Made by a program: the position numbers and the translations under genes. A DNA stretch of 57,477 bases from an uncultured Gemmatimonadales bacterium (GTDB lineage Bacteria; Gemmatimonadota; Gemmatimonadetes; JACCXV01; JAHWKZ01): positions 1-57,477 of the forward strand of contig CAMYLR010000026.1 in the NCBI GenBank assembly GCA_947259315.1, in the 5' to 3' direction. Positions 11,518 through 21,122 of this stretch are shown in pieces. Below the pieces are notes generated by a model, which was given only the letters and a program-made list of their open reading frames with translations, had not been told where the DNA came from and did no database searches. Within the stretch, counting starts at the first letter, position 1. The number at the start of each line of letters is the position of its first letter.

Positions 11518-11595
11518 GACCCCATCGTCTAGTCTGGTCTAGGACTCCACCCTTTCAAGGTGGCAACACGGGTTCGAATCCCGTTGGGGTCGCCA
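11518..11595 (+). tRNA. tRNA-Glu (anticodon TTC), CCA encoded
   Basis: Cloverleaf read by eye. The 7-bp acceptor stem GACCCCA/TGGGGTC is perfect. The D-arm contains GTCT...AGGAC. The anticodon stem is CCACC/GGTGG with loop CTTTCAA, giving anticodon TTC. The T-arm is CGGG-TTCGAAT-CCCG. Discriminator G is followed by CCA in the DNA. A strong promoter stands upstream. Confidence 0.95.
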
Positions 11596-11625
11596 TCAAT
11601 GCCAGGGACAAAGGAGGCAACTGCA

Positions 11626-11805
11626 ATGACACTACAGGTCAACTGCGGGAAGGTAAATCCGGAAAGCGGTTGCACGGTCATCGTGCAGGCCGAGACCGAG
11701 GAAGAGCTGATGCAGAAGGTCGCTGTGCACGCGAAAGATCACGGCATAACCGAGGTGACCCCGGAGCTCATGGCGCAAGTCAAAGGAGCGATCGAAGAGG
11801 TCTAG
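11626..11805 (+). CDS. DUF1059 family small protein
   Basis: 59-residue protein of unknown function. Family pattern: an early cysteine (VNCGKVNPESGCTVIV), an ETEEELMQKVAVHAKDHG helix, and a closing ELMAQVKGAI helix. The ATG at 11626 is preceded by a strong AAGGAGG site (11611-11617); the longer frame through the tRNA is excluded. It starts 30 bases after the tRNA and may share its promoter. Confidence 0.85.
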   Translation: MTLQVNCGKVNPESGCTVIVQAETEEELMQKVAVHAKDHGITEVTPELMAQVKGAIEEV

Positions 11806-11812
11806 TCCTTCA

Positions 11813-12052
11813 GTGAACGGTTACCCGTCGAGCGGCGGGTTTCGAGTCGATCAGATCGATCATGTCGAGTTGTTCGTACCCCGCCGCAGGGAGGCGGTTG
11901 ACTGGTACCGGCGTGTTTTGGGATTTGGTGTCGTTCCAGAGTACGAGCACTGGTCCCGTGATCCTCGCGGACCGTTGATGATCTCGAGTGATAACGGGAG
12001 CACCAAGCTCGCACTGTTCGAGGGTACGCCGCGGGGGCATCTATCTACGTGA
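11813..12052 (+). pseudogene. VOC/glyoxalase-like protein, 3' half missing
   Basis: The first 79 residues match the N-terminal beta-alpha-beta-beta module of VOC proteins: IDHVELFVPRRREAVDWYRRVLGF, then a strand ending in STKLALFEG. Normal members are ~130 residues with a second module; here a stop follows GHLST. The convergent permease gene ends 15 bases further on. The gene appears to have been cut off by a rearrangement next to the exporter cluster. The metal-site His (IDHVEL) is present, but the later ligands are lost. Confidence 0.7.
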
Positions 12053-12067
12053 GCGCCTGCTGTCGGG

Positions 12068-13267
12068 TTATTCTGCGCGAATCGCTTCGACGGGCTCGAG
12101 ACCGGCCGCGTTGCGGGCCGGCAACACGCCCGACACGAGTCCGATGACGATCGCCACGCCCTCGGCGACGAAAACAAACAACACCGGCGTGTGGACCGGG
12201 AGCGCGGGAACAAAGAAGTGCAATACACGCGAGATGCCGATCCCGATCAGCAGTCCGCCCAGTCCGCCCAGCGCGGCCAAAACCGTCGCCTCGCCGAGGA
12301 ACAGGCGAAGGATCTGGTCACGATCAGCACCGAGAGCGCGCAACAACCCGATCTCGCTTGTGCGCTCGTTGACGGCGATCGTCATGATCGTGAAGATCCC
12401 GACCGCGCCGACCAGTAGCGAGATGCCACCCAACGCGGCGACCGCAAAGGTCAACACGTTGAGCACTCTGCCAAGGACATCGAGCATCTGATCCTGTGTA
12501 CTGATGGTGACGTCTTCGCCACCGTGGCGGGCGACGAATAACCGCTCGATGCTGGCGACGAGCTCTTCCGTTGGAGCGTCTTCGTCGTACATGACATCGA
12601 TCTCGAGGAGGCCATCGCGCCTGAAGAGCTCGAGTCCGCGCGCGACCGGGATGTACACGGTATCGTCGAGGTCGAACCCAAGCATGTTCCCCTTCGATTC
12701 CATGACACCGATAACGATGTAACGGTCGCCACCGATCCGGATCCGTTCGCCGAGCGGGTTTTTGCTCCCGAAGAGCTCGTCCCGCATCTTGCTCCCGAGA
12801 ACGGCGAAGGCACGTGGAGCTCGGACGTCATCTTCCGGTAAGAACTCACCGATGGCGATGGGAAACTGAAAGGCGTCCGGGAAACCGGGTCCGGTGCCGT
12901 ACACCAGCGTCCGGCGTTGACGGTTAGCGCCTTCGACCGCCGCATTACCCCACACGAACGGGACCGCCTCCTGAACGTACGGCAGCCGAGTCAGCGCTTC
13001 GGCATCATCGAGCGACAGCGGGCGGACAGTGCCAAACACCCCGATCGAGGCGCCAAACGTGGTCGCCTTGCCGGGGTTGATAGCGATGATCGTCGTCCCG
13101 AATTGTGTGAACTCGTCGAGCACGAAGCGGTGGATGCCCTCGCCGATCGAGGTAAGCAGGACAACCGCCGATATGCCGATCGCGATCCCCAGTGCGGTGA
13201 GCAGGCTCCGCGCTCGGTGAGCCACGATCGATAGCGTCGTAAAGCGGAGGAAGTCGCGCCAACGCAC
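12068..13267 (-). CDS. ABC exporter permease, MacB/FtsX type (second permease of the cluster)
   Basis: 399 residues with the standard layout: one N-terminal helix (ALGIAIGISAVVLLTS), a large periplasmic domain, then three C-terminal helices with the FtsX core (NERTSEIGLLRALGADRDQILRLFL). It follows the first permease by three bases on the minus strand and completes a four-gene unit (adaptor, ATPase, permease, permease). Likely exports a hydrophobic peptide, lipid or drug; the substrate cannot be read from sequence. Confidence 0.9.
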   Translation of the reverse strand: MRWRDFLRFTTLSIVAHRARSLLTALGIAIGISAVVLLTSIGEGIHRFVLDEFTQFGTTIIAINPGKATTFGASIGVFGTVRPLSLDDAEALTRLPYVQEAVPFVWGNAAVEGANRQRRTLVYGTGPGFPDAFQFPIAIGEFLPEDDVRAPRAFAVLGSKMRDELFGSKNPLGERIRIGGDRYIVIGVMESKGNMLGFDLDDTVYIPVARGLELFRRDGLLEIDVMYDEDAPTEELVASIERLFVARHGGEDVTISTQDQMLDVLGRVLNVLTFAVAALGGISLLVGAVGIFTIMTIAVNERTSEIGLLRALGADRDQILRLFLGEATVLAALGGLGGLLIGIGISRVLHFFVPALPVHTPVLFVFVAEGVAIVIGLVSGVLPARNAAGLEPVEAIRAE

Positions 13268-13270
13268 GGA

Positions 13271-14479
13271 CTACCGGCCGGCCAACGCTTCGACCGGATC
13301 GAGAGCCGCCGCCCGGCGGGCCGGCAGGATCCCAAACACGACTCCGCTGGTCACGGCGATCGCCACCGCGGCGATCGGGGCCCATGCGGGGGGCCCCAGC
13401 GGGAGAACAGGATACAGCCGGCCGATCATCCAACTCCCCCCCTGGCCGACGAGAAGCCCAGCCATGGCCCCGATAAACGACAGCATGATCGCCTCGGCCA
13501 GGAACAGCGTCATGATCTGCCGCCGCGCCGCACCAAGCGCCTTGAGCAGCCCGATCTCCGCCGTTCGCTGGCTTACCGCGACTAGCATCACGTTCATGAT
13601 CAAGATGCCCGCGACCGCCAGGCTGATCGCCGCGATCCCGGCTAGCGCCAGCGTCAAGGCGCCAAAGATCCGATCGAACGTCGCCAATACGGCGTCCTGG
13701 GTCACCGCCGTGATGTCTTCCTCGCCCTGATGGCGTTCGGTGATCACCCGGCGGATCTCGTCGCGAGCCCGCTCCATATCCTCCCGGCTGTGTGTGGAGG
13801 TGATGATCCGAAACAACGATTCGGTGTTGAACAACTGCTGAGCCGAGGCGACAGGGATGATCGCGACGTCTTGGACGTCGATACCGATCGTTCGCCCCTC
13901 GGTGGCCAAGAGCCCGATCACGCGGAACCGACGGTCGCCGATCCTGATCCACTCGCCGATCGCTGGCGTATCCCCAAACAGCTCGGCCTTGAGCTTCATG
14001 CCGAGGACCGCCACGCTGGACGGCCGCTCGGGGTCGCCCGGGGGCAAGAATTGCCCACGCTCCATCGACCAGTTGCGGATCTCGAGAAACGAAGCGGTCG
14101 AGCCGAACACCGGCACCTCGCGTTCGAGGCCGCCCCACTGGACGCTGGCCGCGCCCAGCACGACTGGAGCGACCTTGTCGATGGCGGAGATTCGCTCCAG
14201 CGCGATCGCATCCCGTACCGTTAGGTCGCGGGGAGTCTGACCGGCCAGCAGCGTCAAGCCGCTGCCGCTCGTCTCACTGCGACCGGGGAGCACGATGATG
14301 AGGTTGGTGCCGAGCGAGGAGAACTCGGCAGTGACGTACCGTCGGGCGGCCTCACCAAGCGAGGTCAACATGACGACCGCCGCGACGCCGATAGCGGTGG
14401 CGAGTAGAAGCATCACCGTCCGGAGTCGTGTCCGGATCAGCGTCCCCCACGACAAACGGACCACGTCCCGCACCCTCAC
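13271..14479 (-). CDS. ABC exporter permease, MacB/FtsX type (first permease)
   Basis: 402 residues; the same fold as its neighbour but clearly diverged from it (SQRTAEIGLLKALGAARRQIMTLFLAEA in the core). N-terminal helix TVMLLLATAIGVAAVVMLTS, then the periplasmic MacB-like domain, then three helices. Its start overlaps the end of the ATPase gene by four bases. Two unlike permeases suggest a heterodimeric membrane part. Confidence 0.9.
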   Translation of the reverse strand: MRVRDVVRLSWGTLIRTRLRTVMLLLATAIGVAAVVMLTSLGEAARRYVTAEFSSLGTNLIIVLPGRSETSGSGLTLLAGQTPRDLTVRDAIALERISAIDKVAPVVLGAASVQWGGLEREVPVFGSTASFLEIRNWSMERGQFLPPGDPERPSSVAVLGMKLKAELFGDTPAIGEWIRIGDRRFRVIGLLATEGRTIGIDVQDVAIIPVASAQQLFNTESLFRIITSTHSREDMERARDEIRRVITERHQGEEDITAVTQDAVLATFDRIFGALTLALAGIAAISLAVAGILIMNVMLVAVSQRTAEIGLLKALGAARRQIMTLFLAEAIMLSFIGAMAGLLVGQGGSWMIGRLYPVLPLGPPAWAPIAAVAIAVTSGVVFGILPARRAAALDPVEALAGR

Positions 14480-15156
14480 GCCCGCCTCCGCACGTCCTCG
14501 ACGAGCCGCCCATCCATCATCGTCAACGATCGCTCCGCCCGTCCTCCGATCTGCGGGTCGTGGGTCACCACGATGACCGCCATCCCGGCGGTATGTAGCG
14601 CCTCGATGATCTGGACGACTTCCTTGCCGGTGGTGGTATCGAGGTTGCCGGTCGGCTCGTCGGCCAGCAGCACGCCGGGTCGCATCACGGTCGCGCGGGC
14701 GATCGCCACGCGTTGGCGCTCGCCACCCGACAGTTGGTCGGGGCGGTGGTGGGCGCGCTCGTTCAGCCCCATCTGGTCGATGGCGGTCTCGACCATCGGC
14801 CGGCGATCGACAGGTGCGCGGCCAGCCAGGACCAAGGGCAACTCGACGTTCTCGGCTGCAGTCAGCCGAGGTACGAGATGAAAGAACTGAAACACGAAGC
14901 CGATGTTCTCGCTGCGAGCACGAGCCTGCTCGTCGTCCGATAGCGTAGTGGTGTCACGACCGTTCAATCGGTACGTGCCTGCGGTCGGCCGGTCGAGCAA
15001 GCCGATGATGTTGAGCAACGTCGACTTACCCGATCCCGACGGCCCCATGAGCGATACGTACTCACCAGCCGCGATGGTCAGGTCGACACCGTCCAGCGCG
15101 TGAACTTCCTGGTCTCCCACTTGGAAGACGCGATGAACTTGTGCGAGCTCGATCAT
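14476..15156 (-). CDS. ABC exporter ATP-binding protein, LolD/MacB type
   Basis: 226 residues, all motifs intact: Walker A GPSGSGKST (about 39-47), Q-loop GFVFQFFHLV, signature [14 protein letters not shown], Walker [14 protein letters not shown]-loop VVTHDP. It energises the two downstream permeases and is read immediately after the adaptor gene (seven bases apart). The standard MacB-family fusion of ATPase and permease is split here into separate genes. Confidence 0.94.
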   Translation of the reverse strand: MIELAQVHRVFQVGDQEVHALDGVDLTIAAGEYVSLMGPSGSGKSTLLNIIGLLDRPTAGTYRLNGRDTTTLSDDEQARARSENIGFVFQFFHLVPRLTAAENVELPLVLAGRAPVDRRPMVETAIDQMGLNERAHHRPDQLSGGERQRVAIARATVMRPGVLLADEPTGNLDTTTGKEVVQIIEALHTAGMAVIVVTHDPQIGGRAERSLTMMDGRLVEDVRRRA

Positions 15157-15163
15157 GTGGTCG

Positions 15164-16294
15164 TTACTCCGCCTCGGCCCGGGCTCCCGGCTCCACTCCG
15201 TCGCGGTCGACCGATACGATTACGACCTCGCCCTCCTCGAGCCCCGACACGACTTCGGTGTGCTGCCAGTTCGAGACCCCGATCTCGATCGTGCGCTCTT
15301 CGATTGTGTCATCGACGAGGATCAGGACGTGATCACCTTCGAGCACTGTCTGGCTTGGGATGCGCAACACTTCTTCGCGATTCGCCAGAATGACCTCGAC
15401 ATCGGCGCTGTAACCCGGCAAGAGGGCGGCGAGCGCCTCGGGGTCGTCTATCTCGGCCTCGATGTCCACCGTTCGGGCCTGTCTTTCGATGTCCAGCACG
15501 TAAGGCGCGACGCGGCGCACGGTGGCGGGGAAAGTGCGATCGGGGAAGGCGTCCATGCTGACCCGCGCTGGCATTCCGGCACGGATGGCGGGCGCATCGA
15601 CTTCATCGATCGGCGCCTTGATGAACAGACAGGAGTTGTCGATCAGGTCGACCGCCGGCGGGGTCGGGATACCGACCGGCGATGGCGTGAGAAACTCGCC
15701 CAGCTCGCCGTTGATCTCGGCCACGGTGCCGTCGAACGGCGCTCGCAGGACAGTGCGCTCGAGGGTTGCGCGGGCGACCGCGACGCGGGCGTCGGCGGCC
15801 TGGACGGTGTTGCGGGTCGCCTCGCAAGCGGCTGCGGTCGCGGTGGCCTCGCCAGTCGCGAGATCGAACTCGTCTTCTGATGCGGCATCGCGTTCTCTAA
15901 GCTGCGCCACACGCTCGGCACGCTTTGTCGCCACATCGGCCCGCGCGCACGCCTCCGCGGTCAGGCTGCGCGCAGCGTCCGCATCGCGCTCAGCCAAGCG
16001 AACATCGGCAGCCAGGTCTTCGTTCCACAACTCGAGCAAGATCTGGCCCGCCTCGACGTCATCGCCCTCGTGAACCGGGAGACGTGCGATCTGACCCCCC
16101 ACCTGCGGCGCCAGGCCAGCGCGTCGACAAGCGTCGACGGTGCCCGCGCGGGTGTTGGCGACCGTCTCCTCGACCAATCCGATCTCGACCGAGGCCACGG
16201 TCACGCTGACCGGATCGGGTCGGGTCGCACACCACCCCACCACGATGAGCACCGCGATGATGACGACTGCGATGGTGATTCGCTTTCTCGTCAT
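15164..16294 (-). CDS. Periplasmic adaptor subunit, MacA/HlyD type
   Basis: 376 residues. An N-terminal membrane anchor (ITIAVVIIAVLIVVGW) is followed by a biotinyl-lipoyl half-motif, a helical hairpin rich in Ala/Arg/Glu (residues ~100-180), and a beta-barrel domain with the second lipoyl half. ATG 16294 was chosen over the upstream in-frame ATG (16336) because it has an AAGGGAG site five bases ahead. It is first in the exporter operon and diverges from the rhodanese gene across a 110-base spacer. Confidence 0.88.
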   Translation of the reverse strand: MTRKRITIAVVIIAVLIVVGWCATRPDPVSVTVASVEIGLVEETVANTRAGTVDACRRAGLAPQVGGQIARLPVHEGDDVEAGQILLELWNEDLAADVRLAERDADAARSLTAEACARADVATKRAERVAQLRERDAASEDEFDLATGEATATAAACEATRNTVQAADARVAVARATLERTVLRAPFDGTVAEINGELGEFLTPSPVGIPTPPAVDLIDNSCLFIKAPIDEVDAPAIRAGMPARVSMDAFPDRTFPATVRRVAPYVLDIERQARTVDIEAEIDDPEALAALLPGYSADVEVILANREEVLRIPSQTVLEGDHVLILVDDTIEERTIEIGVSNWQHTEVVSGLEEGEVVIVSVDRDGVEPGARAEAE

Positions 16295-16367
16295 GGCTCC
16301 CTTTCTATTAGACGATTTCCGACCCGTCGCCTTCAAATGTGGTAGCCAGCGTCAATGTAACCCCCAT

Positions 16368-16396
16368 TTGACGGTCCACCGACCGCGAGCTAGGGT
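16368..16396 (+). promoter_or_regulatory. Rhodanese-gene promoter, leaderless geometry
   Basis: -35 TTGACG (16368-16373), exactly 17 bases, then -10 TAGGGT (16391-16396), then eight bases to the ATG at 16405. No ribosome-binding site fits in between. Confidence 0.7.
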
Positions 16397-16404
16397 GGGC
16401 AGCG

Positions 16405-17361
16405 ATGCGACGCTTGAAATCGATCTGCTCGGTTGCTCTGCTGTGTGTCGGACCGGCCTGCGGCGGCGCGGAGACCGAGCCCGAGACGACCACCGGCACG
16501 CCAGAAGCGGCTGAGGTTTCATCTATCGACGATCGAGGATACGCCCCCTCCGCCCGACTCGTGACGACCGAATGGGTCCAAGCGCACCTCGAAGATCCGA
16601 CCGTGCTGTTGATCGATCTTCGGTCACGGGAGGAGTACGATGCGGGGCACATTCCAGGTGCTGTACACCTGCCGGCCAAGGAGACGTTCCAGGCCGATGA
16701 TCCGCGTGGTGTTCCCGGTATGCTTCCGGGGGACGCGCACATCGCTCGAGCGCTGGGCGCGATTGGCGCCACGCCCGAAACGACGCTGGTGCTCTATGAC
16801 GACGAGAAGAGTCGCTGGTCGGCGCGGGCGATCTGGGTGTTATCGGTCTACAAGCACGCCGATGCTCGATTGATGGATGGAGCCTGGAAGCTGTGGAAGG
16901 TCGAGGGACGACCAGTGACCGACAACGTTCCTACGAAGAGTCCCACGGATTACGCGTTCAGCGGTCCACCCGACACATCGATCGTGGCCACGTGGAGTGA
17001 CGTGGTGGCATCGATTGACGACCCGGCAACGGTCGTCTGCGACGCTCGCTCAGCGGCTGAATACGAGGGTCAGAGCGTTCGCGCCGCACGCAGCGGTCAT
17101 GTTCCGGGGAGCGTCCTTGTGGAGTGGAGTCAAGCTGTGGGCGAAACGGGTGCGTTTTTGCCGGCAGACGATCTTCGCGCGCTCTACGAGACAGCCGGTG
17201 TGACGTCCGACCAGGTCACACTTGCGCTCTGTCAGAGCGGTGTTCGAGCAGCTCACACCTGGTTTGTGCTCAATGACCTGCTGGGCTACGAAAACGTGCG
17301 CGTGTACGACGGTTCGTGGGTCGAGTACGGAAACCGCGAGGACTCCCCGATCGCCAACTAG
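16405..17361 (+). CDS. Two-domain sulfurtransferase (rhodanese), probable lipoprotein
   Basis: 318 residues. The signal sequence ends in a lipobox-like VGPAC (Cys19), so the protein probably sits anchored outside the membrane after a Thr/Glu-rich linker. Two rhodanese domains follow. The first (~52-165, LLIDLRSREEYDAGHIPGAVHLP) lacks a catalytic Cys at its loop (LYDDEK). The second (~195-310) carries the active-site loop CQSGVRA. This is the layout of thiosulfate or 3-mercaptopyruvate sulfurtransferases. The neighbouring genes are unrelated. Confidence 0.9.
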   Translation: MRRLKSICSVALLCVGPACGGAETEPETTTGTPEAAEVSSIDDRGYAPSARLVTTEWVQAHLEDPTVLLIDLRSREEYDAGHIPGAVHLPAKETFQADDPRGVPGMLPGDAHIARALGAIGATPETTLVLYDDEKSRWSARAIWVLSVYKHADARLMDGAWKLWKVEGRPVTDNVPTKSPTDYAFSGPPDTSIVATWSDVVASIDDPATVVCDARSAAEYEGQSVRAARSGHVPGSVLVEWSQAVGETGAFLPADDLRALYETAGVTSDQVTLALCQSGVRAAHTWFVLNDLLGYENVRVYDGSWVEYGNREDSPIAN

Positions 17362-17370
17362 TCGCTCGCG

Positions 17371-18660
17371 TTAGCCGCTGGGTGGTGGCGTTGCCGCGAG
17401 CACGCCGGCGACGATCAGAATCAGAATCATGAGAACCGTTTCCCATGCGACGCTGCGGGTCAGAGGCCCGGGCTTCGAGTCGAGATCGAGCCTGGGGAGT
17501 AATCGGTTTCGATTGAGAGCACCGAACAACACCAGCCCGATCAACCCCACCGTTTTCGCGGTGAGCAACGCCCCGTAACGCGTCCCCAGGAGATTGATCG
17601 GTGATCCAGCGATCAAAACGGACTGCGCAAAACCGGTCACGACGATCGCCGCCACGGCCCAAAGAGCCAATCTTGACGTTTGGTGGGCAGCGTGCTGAAA
17701 TCCGGTCACCTGTAGGCCACAAGCGGCGAGTGTGATCAGCCCGCCTAGCCAGAGAGCTATAGCGATCAGGTGAATCGCCTTGATCGGGATCGAAACCACG
17801 GGGTAGAACTCGACCGCGTGCCCGAGGGCGCCACCGATTGCGACCGCGACGATCGCCAGACCAGCCGCCAGCACCGTTTGTCGAAGAACTACGAGTGCCA
17901 CCCCGGCCACGATCGCGAGCGCCAGACGGAGCGCCAGGATTCGACCCGCGGTGGTACCGAGGGTCGCGGTGATCGTCGTGGTGTCGATCTTGCCCAACGG
18001 GGCGATCGACTGGACCCACGCGACGGCATGTGCGAAGAGTAGGAGCGGTGCCACCAACACCAACACCCCAGCCACCCGGCGAGTCCTCCCCGGATCATGC
18101 GCGCCAAGCAAGGTCATGTGTGTGAGCAGGCCCGCGAGGGCGAGTAACACACCTAGCGCCACGCCATTCAGCAGCCCGATCCCCACAGCGCTGCCGTTGG
18201 AAGATGGTGGTGAGGTCTCCTTTCGAGGCGCGATGCCAGCTGCAGTTGGTGTATCGATCGACACCTCTTCGCGCGCGACTGCAAAGGTCAACCGACCTTC
18301 GACCTTGTGGCCGTCAGCCGACACCGTGCTCCACTCGATGGTGTAGTTCCCGTTGGCGAGCCCAGGGAGTCGCGCGACTAGGATCCGACCCTCGTCTTCA
18401 CTTCCGGGATCGAATTCGAGTTGTGTGCCATCAGCTGTGACCAACCGAATCAAGCTCAGTGCTGGTTCGACCGGACCGCTGAAGACGAGCCGCACTTCCG
18501 GTGGGCTGGTGGTAAGCGAGTCGCCGTCCACCGGGTTGGATGAGATCAGCTCCGTATGGAGGGCGATGTTCGATCGGCCGTCGACCGACTCGGGAGCGGT
18601 GATCGATACCGCGACGGCGGCCAGGATGATCGCTGCCGTGCACTTGGCTCGTCCGGGCAT
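17371..18660 (-). CDS. CopC-CopD fusion, copper uptake/resistance membrane protein
   Basis: 429 residues. A signal peptide (AAIILAAVAVSITAP) leads to a CopC domain starting with His35 (HTELISSNPVDGDSL) and carrying the second His in the SADGHKVEGRL loop, both expected Cu ligands. Eight or more helices of a CopD domain follow (~155-429), including HAVEFYPVVSIPIKAIHLIAIALWLGG in part. This matches YcnJ-type fused proteins that move copper across the membrane. Its 3' end converges on the rhodanese gene with nine bases between the stops. Confidence 0.9.
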   Translation of the reverse strand: MPGRAKCTAAIILAAVAVSITAPESVDGRSNIALHTELISSNPVDGDSLTTSPPEVRLVFSGPVEPALSLIRLVTADGTQLEFDPGSEDEGRILVARLPGLANGNYTIEWSTVSADGHKVEGRLTFAVAREEVSIDTPTAAGIAPRKETSPPSSNGSAVGIGLLNGVALGVLLALAGLLTHMTLLGAHDPGRTRRVAGVLVLVAPLLLFAHAVAWVQSIAPLGKIDTTTITATLGTTAGRILALRLALAIVAGVALVVLRQTVLAAGLAIVAVAIGGALGHAVEFYPVVSIPIKAIHLIAIALWLGGLITLAACGLQVTGFQHAAHQTSRLALWAVAAIVVTGFAQSVLIAGSPINLLGTRYGALLTAKTVGLIGLVLFGALNRNRLLPRLDLDSKPGPLTRSVAWETVLMILILIVAGVLAATPPPSG

Positions 18661-18752
18661 AGACCCTCTAACATGCTGGACTCAAGGATCGAAAAGGCGA
18701 CAACTTACCTTTCAATCCCTTGTTCCCGCGATGATGGAGGATTCTGAGACGG

Positions 18753-21044
18753 ATGAGGCGCAAAGACAGTCTCGCAGTCGGGTGCCTGCTGCTCCTTGTG
18801 GGGCTGACTTTTGCACCCTGGTGGGCCGGCGACCGTGTCTTCGCGCCGATGGATATCCTGCACGAGATGTACGAGCCCTGGGCCGAGGGCGATCAAGATG
18901 TCGAGGTTCACAACCACTTCACGTCGGATGCCATACGGGGCTTCCTCATACCTCGACAAGTCGCGGCGCGATCTTTCAGAGAAGACGGTTTTATCGGGTG
19001 GGACGATCTCGTTCACGGCGGTTATCCGGTCTACGCGGATACCATGTCGACGTTTGGTGATTGGACCGTCCAGCTCCACCGCTTTCTGGCTTTTTGGACC
19101 GCTTGGCACGTTGGTCTTGCTGCACAATTCCTCATCGCTGGTTTTGGCATGTTCGTTTTCTTGCGCTCGAGGAGAATCGGCCCTGCGATCGCCCTCGTTG
19201 GCGCGATCGCCTTTGCTGCAAATAGCCAGTTTGTTCTTTGGATCTATCATCGATTCCAGTTAGGTGGGTTCTGCTGGGCTCCTTGGATGCTCTGGGCGAT
19301 GTACGCCTACCGAGAGGGGAAGCGATGGGCATGGCCACTCGTTCCGTGCTTCACGGTCCTGGCGCTCCTCGGCGGGACGCTCCAAACCAACGTGTATGTT
19401 GTGCTTCTGCTTGGAGCCGTGTGGGTCGGTTGGGCGTGGGAGTTGAGGCGCGCCCGCGGACAGCTCTTGGAGGCCAGTTGGAGTTTAGGGTTGTGGGCGG
19501 TTTTTGGCTTGGGTTTAGCTGCGTTTCAAATCCTCCCCACCACCGCCGGGCTCTTTGAGAACACGGATACTGGTGCGAGCTCGCTCGGCTACAGAGAGGG
19601 TGTTTTCGAGCCGTTTCTCTCCGGAATTTTCTTCATCGGTCAAGTTTTTCCGTCCTTGTTCGGAAGCCCCCAATCGATTGATCTAAGCAAGGTGTTGGGT
19701 CGCGATCTCTTTGACATCGCCTTCTTTGGTTTCCTGCTGATGATCGTGGCGATCCGATCGTTATTCCTCAGGGAAGCACCGCCCGGGGCCCGATCCCTTA
19801 TTCTGTTTGGCGCGCTGATCCCGCTGACACCGTTGGTTGGCCCCCTCTATCATCGGGTCCAGTTGCTCTTTGTCATTGGCGGCATCTGGGCGTTCGCCTG
19901 GTACTGGGAGAACTATCGCGATGATCGGGAAGAGACGATCTATCGTTGGTTGTCATGGACGCTCGCCATTCTCGCGGGTGTTTGGCTTCTTCTGAGCATT
20001 GCGAGTTGGCTGTGGGAAGAGCAGCTCGTGGTCTTTGCTCAAAACGAACTGCTCATGCGAATAGCCCAAGGACAAGGGCAGTTCAGGGTATTTGAAGATT
20101 GGATGCTTCAGAGAGCTGAGCGCCTCCCCGGCGATCTGCGAGTTTGGCGCCCGGGACAGTACATCCCGCTCATGGCTGCATTTGCCGGTCTGTTTGCGAT
20201 CCGTCTGCGATTCGGTCGCCTTGCGCGCTATGCCGTTCCGATGGTCATAGCGGCAGTCATCGCCGAGTTGGCAGTCTTTGGGGTGAAATGGGTCAGCGTT
20301 TCCGATTTGAACGAGTATCCCTCCTATGAGGAGACCGCGGACATCTCAACGCTGCGTCGGTTGGTGGGGCCCGGGAGGGTGTATGTCTCCGAGCCTCCCG
20401 GTCGGCCAAGTCTGCTTCCTCTGTACACGTTGTCCATGTACGGCGTAGCGACGATCCAGCAGCGCGGAATTGTGCCGCCCACGATGTGGTGGAAGACAGG
20501 GTTCGATACCGATGCACGAACTCTGGGTCGGCTGGCGGTGACGCACGCCGTCACGTATGCCGACGCCCAGGTCGAGGGGGAGGGTTGGACACTCCAGCAC
20601 CGTGGCGATCATCTGAGCATCTGGGAGAATCGGCTTGCGATCCCGAAGTACTTGCCGCTCAGGGTCGGGGATGACGTCTGGAGCGACGGGTTCGGGCCAT
20701 CGCTGCCAACGGCGCGCACGGTTATGGCGACGCCAAACCGGCGCCTAGTAGAAGTGCCAGCCGGCACAGACGTGTTGAGAGTTGCCGAGAACTGGTCGGA
20801 AGGCTGGCAGTATCGAGTTGGCAATGGGGATTGGCGTTCCGTCGAGCGCGCCTCCGATCTGGGCATGATCATCGATCCGGGCGATCGGCTGACATCGAGT
20901 GCCGAGATTGAAATGCGATATCGATCCCAGCGGCGCATCGTTGGGTGGTGGTTATCGCTGGCGACACTAGCCGCCTTTCTGCTGTTCATCGGTCTCTTGT
21001 ACTCGGGACTTCTTCCTTCGCGGATTGTGCGAGTGGCTCAGTAA
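18753..21044 (+). CDS. YfhO-like large membrane protein
   Basis: 763 residues with about 12 helices in the first 560 residues and a soluble C-terminal domain closed by a final helix (LSLATLAAFLLFIGLLY). The Asp-rich early loop (FAPMDILHEMYEPW, then HNHFTSDA) and the later GGYPVYADTMSTFGDW resemble YfhO/GT-C-type membrane proteins that modify cell-surface glycans. An acidic residue pair in the first extracytoplasmic loop would be the catalytic site if it is a glycosyltransferase. Start ATG 18753 has GGAGG 12 bases upstream, a long spacing. Confidence 0.7.
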   Translation: MRRKDSLAVGCLLLLVGLTFAPWWAGDRVFAPMDILHEMYEPWAEGDQDVEVHNHFTSDAIRGFLIPRQVAARSFREDGFIGWDDLVHGGYPVYADTMSTFGDWTVQLHRFLAFWTAWHVGLAAQFLIAGFGMFVFLRSRRIGPAIALVGAIAFAANSQFVLWIYHRFQLGGFCWAPWMLWAMYAYREGKRWAWPLVPCFTVLALLGGTLQTNVYVVLLLGAVWVGWAWELRRARGQLLEASWSLGLWAVFGLGLAAFQILPTTAGLFENTDTGASSLGYREGVFEPFLSGIFFIGQVFPSLFGSPQSIDLSKVLGRDLFDIAFFGFLLMIVAIRSLFLREAPPGARSLILFGALIPLTPLVGPLYHRVQLLFVIGGIWAFAWYWENYRDDREETIYRWLSWTLAILAGVWLLLSIASWLWEEQLVVFAQNELLMRIAQGQGQFRVFEDWMLQRAERLPGDLRVWRPGQYIPLMAAFAGLFAIRLRFGRLARYAVPMVIAAVIAELAVFGVKWVSVSDLNEYPSYEETADISTLRRLVGPGRVYVSEPPGRPSLLPLYTLSMYGVATIQQRGIVPPTMWWKTGFDTDARTLGRLAVTHAVTYADAQVEGEGWTLQHRGDHLSIWENRLAIPKYLPLRVGDDVWSDGFGPSLPTARTVMATPNRRLVEVPAGTDVLRVAENWSEGWQYRVGNGDWRSVERASDLGMIIDPGDRLTSSAEIEMRYRSQRRIVGWWLSLATLAAFLLFIGLLYSGLLPSRIVRVAQ

Positions 21045-21122
21045 CCCCGTTCACCCCTATCGATTGAATTGGCCCCGAATTTGCTCGGAGTGACGTACTG
21101 ACCAGCCGGGAAAGGGGGTAGT

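Noticed and set aside
13005-14138. Long antisense-frame ORF (377 codons) inside the exporter permeases
   Set aside because: It overlaps two clear FtsX permeases, is rich in Arg/Gly/Asp as shadow frames of GC-rich genes are, and has no domain.
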